10,554 bases of DNA. Source: Clostridia bacterium (GTDB lineage: Bacteria > Bacillota > Clostridia > Oscillospirales > Acutalibacteraceae). The stretch spans positions 1 to 10,554 of the forward strand of contig JAFOXT010000231.1 in assembly GCA_017425745.1 (NCBI GenBank), written 5' to 3'. Shown here in pieces: positions 1 through 4,557 of the stretch (its first letter is position 1; the number at the start of each line of letters is the position of its first letter). Under the pieces are notes generated by a model. It searched no databases, was not told where the DNA came from, and saw nothing but the letters and a program-made list of their open reading frames with translations. A program made the translations under genes and the position numbers.

Positions 1-737
1 AAGTAGTAGTTTACTGTTGTGCCGCCGCTGTTGTAGCTTTCAAGAATCATTCTCTTGCCGCCAAGCTCAACCTCAGAAACCTTTACATTCTTGATTTCTT
101 CCTCTGAGTAGCTTTCCTGAAGTGTTCCTGCCATATCAAGACCTTCTGTATCACCCATAAGCTCTGCGGGAAGCTTTGTGTACTTCTTCCAGTTATCAAT
201 GATAAGGTATGTGGTGTTTGTGCTGCCGATATAGATAACCTTTGCGTCAAGGTTAATTCCTTCAGAACTCATTGAGGTTTCTACATAAGTGTTGCCGTTT
301 TTAACAGCCATAATTACAGGTGTACTGCCAAGCTCTTCATCTTCCATTGTGGTTTCCATAAGGAAGGTGCCGCTGCTGATAGCCTGATGATACTGCTTGA
401 TTCTGAATGCCTCAAGTCTGTAAGGATCCTTTTCTGTAGCTGACGGAGCTGTTGTTGAACCCGGTGTCTGCTGAGGCTTTTCGTTCTTTCCTGCAGTTGT
501 AGGCTCACCTGAATTGTTTGTTGTGGGAATTGTTGTTGAAACTGCACCGGTATAATCGTCAGGATTGATTTCAACATCAATGTTGGGTCCTGTGTATGAC
601 GAGGCTGTGCTGCTTTCTGTAACATCAACATCAACGGGCTTTTCGCTCACACCGAAAAGTGTGTACCACACACCGCCTATTGCAGCAACAATGATAGCCA
701 GTATACACAAAAAAATGTTTCTGAGAATCTTTTTCAT
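1..737 (-). CDS. Membrane-anchored secreted protein with Thr/Ser/Pro linker (C-terminus off window)
   Basis: This is an open frame of 245 codons running off the left edge, so the stop is not visible. The start is the ATG at 737-735, preceded by AGAAGGAGCAACCT, a good ribosome binding site. Residues 1-7 are basic (MKKILRN) and residues 8-28 are hydrophobic, making a signal anchor or uncleaved signal peptide; there is no convincing lipobox around Cys11. Residues 59-104 form a Thr/Ser/Pro-rich linker (for example TTIPTTNNSGEPTTAG). From about residue 105 a folded domain begins, with alternating beta-like stretches (SSGTFLMETTM, STPVIMAVKNGNTYVETS, TTYLIIDNWKKYTKLP). That pattern recalls LolA/LppX-type extracytoplasmic lipoprotein folds, but this is only an impression. 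The likely location is the outer face of the membrane. Function is not recognised. The 160-base gap upstream to mrp shows no clear promoter. Confidence 0.85.
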   Translation of the reverse strand, partial: MKKILRNIFLCILAIIVAAIGGVWYTLFGVSEKPVDVDVTESSTASSYTGPNIDVEINPDDYTGAVSTTIPTTNNSGEPTTAGKNEKPQQTPGSTTAPSATEKDPYRLEAFRIKQYHQAISSGTFLMETTMEDEELGSTPVIMAVKNGNTYVETSMSSEGINLDAKVIYIGSTNTTYLIIDNWKKYTKLPAELMGDTEGLDMAGTLQESYSEEEIKNVKVSEVELGGKRMILESYNSGGTTVNYY

Positions 738-897
738 AGGTTGCTCCTTCTGTTTAAATTTTCTCTCCGTTTTATTCTAAGGTCAAGAATAACAGAAAAT
801 ACTGACAAAATAAATAACTACAATGTAAACCTTATGTTAAAGTATGTTCTGCTTTTCTTAAGATTTTAAGGGTTCTGTGAATAAAGAATTAAATACC

Positions 898-1713
898 TTA
901 TTCTGTAAGCGCTTTTACAAGAGGAACTACCTTGTCAATGTCGGAAAGCTCAATTGCGCCCTTATCTGCAAGTGAAGCTGTTTTCGGGTCAATGGGAAGC
1001 TTTGCAAGCACGGGAAGACCGAACTTTTCTGCAATTTCATCTGTTCTGCTTTCACCGAAGATTGAATGCTGCTTTCCGCAGTCGGGACATTCAAAATAGC
1101 TGAAGTTTTCAACAAGGCCAAGAACAGGAATGTTCATCATTTCTGCCATTTTGATTGCCTTGCTTACAATAAGACCAACGAGATCCTGAGGTGTTGTGAC
1201 AACAATAATTCCGTCAACCTTAAGGTTCTGGAAAACTGTAAGGGGTACGTCACCTGTTCCCGGAGGCATATCAACAAACATATAGTCAACATCACCCCAC
1301 GCAACGTCGGTGAAGAACTGCTGAATAACACCGCTGATAACAGGACCTCTCCATACAACGGGAGAATCCTTTTCGGGAAGAAGAAGGTTGACAGACATAA
1401 TTCTGATGCCTGTTTTTGAAACTGCAGGAAGCATACCTGTAGCATCAACCTGAGCCATACCGTCAACACCGAACATTTTGGGAATTGAGGGACCTGTTAC
1501 GTCTGCGTCAAGAATAGCTGTCTGCTTTCCCATAGCCTGAGTTGCCGAAGCAAGCATAGCTGTAAGAGATGACTTGCCTACGCCGCCCTTACCGCTTACA
1601 ACGGCGTATATCTTTTTAATATCTGAATATTCGTTTTGCTTAAGATGAGGATCCTTATCCTTACATCCTTCTGCTGATGAGCATGATGAACAATTGCCTG
1701 AACATGCACTCAT
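898..1713 (-). CDS. mrp: Mrp/NBP35-family Fe-S cluster carrier P-loop ATPase
   Basis: A protein of 271 residues. Mrp/ApbC/NBP35 proteins are cytoplasmic dimeric ATPases that bind and transfer iron-sulfur clusters to apoproteins. The deviant Walker A of the MinD/Mrp group is at residues 41-49 (GKGGVGKSS). Switch and Walker B-like segments follow (VDYMFVDMPPGTGD). The cluster-bridging CxxC is at Cys209-Cys212 (CPDC). The N-terminus is cysteine-rich (C4, C8, C11, C17), as in many clostridial Mrp proteins. The open frame extends three codons upstream to a GTG at 1722, but that codon lies almost on top of the AAAGG ribosome binding site, so the ATG at 1713 is preferred. A near-consensus promoter lies at 1752-1780. 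It is not in an operon with the gene downstream: a 160-base gap separates them. Family assignment is firm; client proteins are unknown. Confidence 0.95.
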   Translation of the reverse strand: MSACSGNCSSCSSAEGCKDKDPHLKQNEYSDIKKIYAVVSGKGGVGKSSLTAMLASATQAMGKQTAILDADVTGPSIPKMFGVDGMAQVDATGMLPAVSKTGIRIMSVNLLLPEKDSPVVWRGPVISGVIQQFFTDVAWGDVDYMFVDMPPGTGDVPLTVFQNLKVDGIIVVTTPQDLVGLIVSKAIKMAEMMNIPVLGLVENFSYFECPDCGKQHSIFGESRTDEIAEKFGLPVLAKLPIDPKTASLADKGAIELSDIDKVVPLVKALTE

Positions 1714-1751
1714 TTGTAACACTACCTTTCTTTACTTATATATAATTATAT

Positions 1752-1780
1752 ATAATAATACAAAAAACAGTCTTTGTCAA
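1752..1780 (-). promoter_or_regulatory. Sigma-A promoter of mrp
   Basis: Read on the minus strand, TTGACA (1780-1775) is a perfect -35. It is followed by a 17-base spacer and TATTAT (1757-1752), one mismatch from the -10 consensus. The predicted 5' leader of about 35-40 bases before the mrp ATG is very AT-rich. Confidence 0.8.
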
Positions 1781-1928
1781 TTTATTTGAATTAACAAGCG
1801 GTAAATTTTTACATCATAAACCGCCTTTGTTTTTCTCAGCTCTCAGTAAGATGAAATTAGTTAAAATGTACATAAAATTCCTAAGAAATTCTGCAAAGGC
1901 GAAAAGTAAAAAAACAGGGCAAAAATAG

Positions 1929-2060
1929 TTTTCAACACACCCACATTCTTAAAGTTAAGGTTATTCACATCAAAAACTATAGTAAAATGGGGAGTTTTGC
2001 ACTTTTTCCGCAGAGTTTTCCACAGACTTCTGTTAAAAAGTGTGTGGAAAATGTTGAAAA
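1929..2060. other. Cluster of DnaA-box-like 9-mers (possible origin or DnaA-titration site)
   Basis: Three exact matches to the relaxed DnaA box TTWTNCACA occur here: TTATTCACA at 1961-1969 (+), TTTTCCACA at 2016-2024 (+) and the same word inverted at 2043-2051 (-). Four single-mismatch copies accompany them: TTTTCAACA at 1929-1937 (+) and at 2052-2060 (-), TTTTGCACT at 1995-2003 (+) and TTTTCCGCA at 2004-2012 (+). Several abut head-to-tail without spacer, and the two best boxes face each other. Flanking genes mrp and the 2231 gene point away from the cluster, and an AT-rich hairpin region follows. dnaA, dnaN, rpmH and other usual origin neighbours are not in the window, so oriC is only a hypothesis. 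The rest of the 517-base gap (1714-2230) holds the mrp promoter, the hairpin at 2069-2114 and a distant 8-base inverted pair (1822-1829 with 1894-1901). I see no gene in it. Confidence 0.5.
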
Positions 2061-2068
2061 CTACCTTT

Positions 2069-2114
2069 GGTAAAAGAATACAAAATCCTCAGATTTTTTT
2101 GTATTCTTTTTACC
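2069..2114. repeat. Long AT-rich inverted repeat
   Basis: The left arm GGTAAAAGAATACAAAA (2069-2085) pairs with a right arm at 2097-2114 that is its exact complement apart from one extra T. The loop is 11 bases. No T-run follows on either side, since GC-containing ACCGCC follows on the plus strand, so it does not look like an intrinsic terminator. The left foot can also pair locally in the small palindrome TACC-TTT-GGTA (2062-2072). It lies immediately next to the DnaA-box-like cluster. Confidence 0.7.
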
Positions 2115-2230
2115 ACCGCCAAAATTAGTTTCGTAAATTTGCACAAAATTTTTCCGCTTCAATCCATAGAATAAAAAGCCCATCTTAATATAAAAATAAA
2201 AAGGAAAGCTCTTTATGAAAGGAAATTTTT

Positions 2231-2494
2231 ATGATTAAAGGTGTCAATCACAGGGTTGTTGAAGTAAGCGATACAGGCAGCGAATATTTTGAGAAAATTA
2301 TGTTTTTTGTAAATCCAGATTATGCCGCTTTAAGCGAGGGTAAAATCAGAGAAAAAGCAGGCGCTATTGCCAAGGGCTCCTCTGCTCCGCCGCAAAACAA
2401 AGCCCGCAAAAGAAGCCTTGCAGAAATTCTCGGAATCGTAACCGGTTGCCTTTTCTGCCTTGCCTCGGGTATTCTTCTCGGAAGGCTGGGTTAA
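2231..2494 (+). CDS. Small single-pass membrane protein of unknown function
   Basis: An 87-residue protein. The start is the ATG at 2231 with AAAGGAAA 5-6 bases upstream. Residues 1-50 are soluble, beginning MIKGVNHRVVEV and including YFEKIMFFVNPDY. A basic stretch (NKARKRS, 56-62) precedes a hydrophobic helix at about 66-84 that ends LLGRLG, so the protein is probably membrane-bound by its C-terminus with the N-terminal part in the cytoplasm. The N-terminal pattern MIKGVN..VvEv...eYFEk..FFV.P resembles a short uncharacterised protein I associate with clostridial genomes; that is memory, not a search. A possible 7-codon ORF (2215-2238) with its own AAGGAAAG overlaps this start. The gene diverges from mrp and is followed by the cloverleaf palindrome. 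No function is claimed. Confidence 0.8.
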   Translation: MIKGVNHRVVEVSDTGSEYFEKIMFFVNPDYAALSEGKIREKAGAIAKGSSAPPQNKARKRSLAEILGIVTGCLFCLASGILLGRLG

Positions 2495-2502
2495 AGCTGA
2501 AG

Positions 2503-2622
2503 GCAGGGCGCCGATAACTGCACAAATTATGTGCAGTTGACAAAAGCACGGATTTTTGAAAAATCCGTGCTTTTGCCTGAAGAAAATTTTCTTTAAAAAT
2601 TTTCTTCAATCGGCGCCCGTGC
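2503..2622. repeat. Cloverleaf palindromic element (closing stem plus three hairpins)
   Basis: The outer stem pairs GGGCGCCGAT (2506-2515) perfectly with ATCGGCGCCC (2609-2618). It extends by GCA (2503-2505) with TGC (2620-2622) across one bulged base at 2619. Inside are three perfect hairpins. Arm A is AACTGCACA (2516-2524) with TGTGCAGTT (2530-2538). Arm B is a 17-base arm (2541-2557) with 2559-2575. Arm C is 2578-2590 with 2596-2608. Only GA (2539-2540) and CC (2576-2577) are left unpaired between arms, so the element folds into a compact four-way junction on either strand. It fills almost all of the space between two convergent genes. It has no ORF of its own. It could be a dispersed palindromic repeat, a structured RNA or a bidirectional terminator complex. 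Confidence 0.85.
2541..2575. terminator. Bidirectional intrinsic terminator (arm B of the cloverleaf)
   Basis: A perfect 17-base inverted repeat is centred on G2558. The core GCACGGAT/ATCCGTGC is flanked by A4 on the left and T4 on the right, so it ends in a short T-run in both directions. It lies 46 bases after the stop of the small membrane protein and so is its likeliest terminator. Confidence 0.6.
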
Positions 2623-2635
2623 AAACCGCTGCAAA

Positions 2636-2663
2636 CAAAAATTCCCGCCATTGCTGACGGGAA
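2636..2663 (-). terminator. Terminator of the secreted-protein gene
   Basis: On the minus strand, TTCCCG (2663-2658) pairs with CGGGAA (2647-2642). It is followed by TTTTTG, and the hairpin begins 16 bases after the stop codon. The stem is only six bases long, with a mismatch-rich interior. Confidence 0.65.
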
Positions 2664-2679
2664 GATTTTATTCATTTAA

Positions 2680-3177
2680 TCAGAATTTGAAGATTTCTGC
2701 AAAGTATTCAAAGATACGGTTGAATCTTGCGAAGATTGACTGAACAAGCTCCCAGAAGGTTACTGTGTCAATTGTGTCAACAATTTTGTACTGAGCAACA
2801 AAAACTGTGTCTTCGTTAATAGCATCTGTGCTGCCGAAGTAGTAAAGAGTACCGCTTTCGTCGCCCTTCTTTGTAAAGCCCTTGAAAGTGTATGTTCTTG
2901 TTTCAGTTCTTGTGTAGTTGTCTTCAGTTACGTTGTAGTCATCGCTGAATTCTCTGGGCATATCAAGAAGCCATGCTTCCATTTCTGCTGCAGGAACTAC
3001 CTCGCCCTTTTTAACCTCTTTAGGGCCTACTGTAACTTCTACCACTTCACCTGAGCCGTCAACTACAAGGTAAGTAACATACACATACGCATTTTCTTCA
3101 CCCTCAGCAAAAGCCATTACGCCGAAGCATGAAAGGAGCATAATTGCTGCAAGGAAAACTGATATTAACTTTTTCAT
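2680..3177 (-). CDS. Secreted protein with InlB-B-like repeat motif
   Basis: A 165-residue protein. An in-frame ATG at 3192 lies upstream, but GGAGGT falls just inside it and 7 bases before the ATG at 3177, which is therefore the real start. The signal peptide is residues 1-24 (MKKLISVFLAAIML... AFA), with cleavage expected after Ala24. LLSC at 14-17 looks like a weak lipobox but lies within the hydrophobic core and is followed by a normal signal peptidase I site. The mature part contains a YTFKGFTKKGDESG...VFVAQYK stretch, which resembles the beta-grasp InlB B-repeat (Listeria-Bacteroides repeat) of surface proteins. The C-terminus (from about residue 141, TFWELVQSIFARFNRIF) is an amphipathic aromatic helix. 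No sortase motif or cell-wall binding domain is seen. The role is unknown, probably at the cell surface. It has a consensus promoter and its own terminator, so it is monocistronic. Confidence 0.85.
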   Translation of the reverse strand: MKKLISVFLAAIMLLSCFGVMAFAEGEENAYVYVTYLVVDGSGEVVEVTVGPKEVKKGEVVPAAEMEAWLLDMPREFSDDYNVTEDNYTRTETRTYTFKGFTKKGDESGTLYYFGSTDAINEDTVFVAQYKIVDTIDTVTFWELVQSIFARFNRIFEYFAEIFKF

Positions 3178-3227
3178 TCGGAATACCTCCACATTATAAT
3201 GTTTTATAGATATACTATCATACTTTG

Positions 3228-3256
3228 ATTATAAAACATGAACGTGGGTTTGTCAA
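3228..3256 (-). promoter_or_regulatory. Full-consensus sigma-A promoter of the secreted-protein gene
   Basis: Read on the minus strand, TTGACA (3256-3251), a spacer of exactly 17 bases and TATAAT (3233-3228) match the consensus at all 12 positions. It sits in the 99 bases between this gene and the upstream ATPase gene, leaving a leader of about 45 bases. This suggests strong constitutive expression. Confidence 0.9.
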
Positions 3257-3276
3257 TAATTTACTTAAATATTTTA

Positions 3277-4350
3277 CTACCTTACAAAATCCTGAACTGT
3301 TTTTTGTACAACTTTACCAAGGGCATCAAAATCCATCTCATCAATATATAATTTTTCAAGACTGTCGTGAACCTCTTTTGCCTTTTTTAGGCAATTTATA
3401 CTCTCTTTTATAAGCTCACTCTGAAGTCTGCGGTTAAAGGACAGCTGCTTACGGTGCTTCTGTGCACCCTCATACATAAACCGACCCGAGTGAAGCACTC
3501 TATCAAAAACAAGGCCCGTATTGTGCACACTTCTTTCGCTTATAAGTGCCAGACCCGCCTTCGGAATTATAATATGCTCACACTCACCCTTTGGAGAAAG
3601 AGGACAGTAGCAGAAATAAACATCGTAGCCCCGTTTTACTGCAAGCTCACCGATACGGTCAATCAGAAGTGCGCTTATGTGGGAGTATTCGTCCTCAACA
3701 CCAATAATTCTGTAAGCCTTTTTCATAACAGTATCTTTAAAGAAAATTTTGCCTTCAGGCGAAAAAGCACTTATAAAACGGCGTCTTTTTTTACCCGGCA
3801 AGCCTCCTTCACGGGGCAGCTCACGGTTTACAAACCGCAGAGCGTATGAGTAGATTTTTTCACGGTTAACAAAGGGTGCCGTCAGGCGGATATTTTCCTC
3901 CTTCAGCTTACCTGCAGCCGAAAGATAAGCTGTGCTTCGTCTGTGATGAAGAGAATTTTCAAGAGTAAGACGGCGAATTTCCTCACCTTTTTCAAAGAGA
4001 GCCCTGTCATTCCAGAAGTCGCCCGTATTGATAATTTTCTCTGAAGCGCCGGGAAAAATCGGTTCAAGGGTATGGGGCGAGGTTCCGTCTGCAACAGAAA
4101 GGCCTGCTGACGGAACAATTACTCCGTCAAGGCTTTTCGGGTCACTTGCACAATAGATACGTTCCGTAAAAAGCCCTTTTTCCTCAGCAGCTGATGCAAA
4201 CGCATTGATTATTCCGGATTTTCCCGTACCGGGACCGCCCTTGATTATAACCGCTCTGTCTGTGCCGTAAGGATTATAAAGCTCGTCAAAAAATGATACA
4301 AAGCCATATGGTGTATTTGCGCCGAGAAAAAAGCTAACTGTGTCTGCCAT
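3277..4350 (-). CDS. P-loop ATPase of the PRK06851 type, with duplicated domain
   Basis: A 357-residue protein. The start is the ATG at 4350 with GGGAGG 6 bases upstream; the in-frame ATG at 4386 has no ribosome binding site. The N-terminal FFLGANTPYGFVSFFDELYNP block and a Walker A at 38-45 (GGPGTGKS) are typical of a clostridial/bacillar family of unknown function catalogued as PRK06851. The protein is an internal duplication: residues 34-94 (IIKGGPGTGKS ... IYCASDPKSLDGVIVP) align by eye with 213-274 (RIIGVEDEYSH ... CYCPLSPKGECEHIIIP). Residues 217-225 replace the second P-loop and lack Gly-Lys-Ser/Thr, so only the first half should bind nucleotide. The location is cytoplasmic and the substrate unknown. 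It is divergent from glgP, with no shared operon. Confidence 0.85.
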   Translation of the reverse strand: MADTVSFFLGANTPYGFVSFFDELYNPYGTDRAVIIKGGPGTGKSGIINAFASAAEEKGLFTERIYCASDPKSLDGVIVPSAGLSVADGTSPHTLEPIFPGASEKIINTGDFWNDRALFEKGEEIRRLTLENSLHHRRSTAYLSAAGKLKEENIRLTAPFVNREKIYSYALRFVNRELPREGGLPGKKRRRFISAFSPEGKIFFKDTVMKKAYRIIGVEDEYSHISALLIDRIGELAVKRGYDVYFCYCPLSPKGECEHIIIPKAGLALISERSVHNTGLVFDRVLHSGRFMYEGAQKHRKQLSFNRRLQSELIKESINCLKKAKEVHDSLEKLYIDEMDFDALGKVVQKTVQDFVR

Positions 4351-4430
4351 AAAAATCCTCCCATAAAGTGCAAAAATAGCTATCAATACAGTTTATTCAG
4401 GGGCAGATTTTTTGTTAAAGTATATTTTTT

Positions 4431-4442
4431 CGCTTTAAAGCG
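4431..4442. promoter_or_regulatory. 12-base perfect palindrome between divergent genes (possible operator)
   Basis: CGCTTTAAAGCG is a perfect palindrome lying 32 bases upstream of the glgP -35 element and 81 bases upstream of the start of the divergent ATPase gene. A small dimeric regulator could bind there. There is no direct evidence of function. Confidence 0.3.
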
Positions 4443-4473
4443 GCAATTTAGCGAAAGTTTTTTCGTATTACTA

Positions 4474-4502
4474 TTGAAATTTTACGGATTTTAGTATAAA
4501 AT
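4474..4502 (+). promoter_or_regulatory. Sigma-A promoter of glgP
   Basis: TTGAAA (4474-4479), a 17-base spacer and TAAAAT (4497-4502); the -35 has two mismatches and the -10 one. This gives a leader of about 50 bases ending in TTTGGAGGTTTTTT before the glgP ATG. Confidence 0.65.
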
Positions 4503-4557
4503 AACCATACAATTAAAATAAATAAGTGTTTTTTTACCATATATTTGGAGGTTTTTT

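Noticed and set aside
1066..1419. 117-residue plus-strand frame inside mrp
   Set aside because: It is antisense to conserved Mrp motifs; no start signal.
1720..1722. GTG as the mrp start
   Set aside because: It leaves only about two bases to the AAAGG site; the ATG nine bases further on is better placed and fits family N-termini.
1822..1901. CGCCTTTG and CAAAGGCG inverted pair 64 bases apart
   Set aside because: Only eight bases with a long unstructured loop; likely chance in a skewed intergenic region.
2364..2675. 103-residue minus-strand frame across the small membrane protein and the cloverleaf
   Set aside because: It reads through the palindromic arms, giving low-complexity lysine/phenylalanine stretches, and overlaps a better-supported gene.
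3133..3142. LLSC as a lipoprotein signal in the secreted protein
   Set aside because: The motif lies within the hydrophobic core and is followed by a standard AFA cleavage site.
3454..3849. 131-residue plus-strand frame opposite the P-loop ATPase
   Set aside because: It is antisense to a gene with clear family features and has no plausible start signal.
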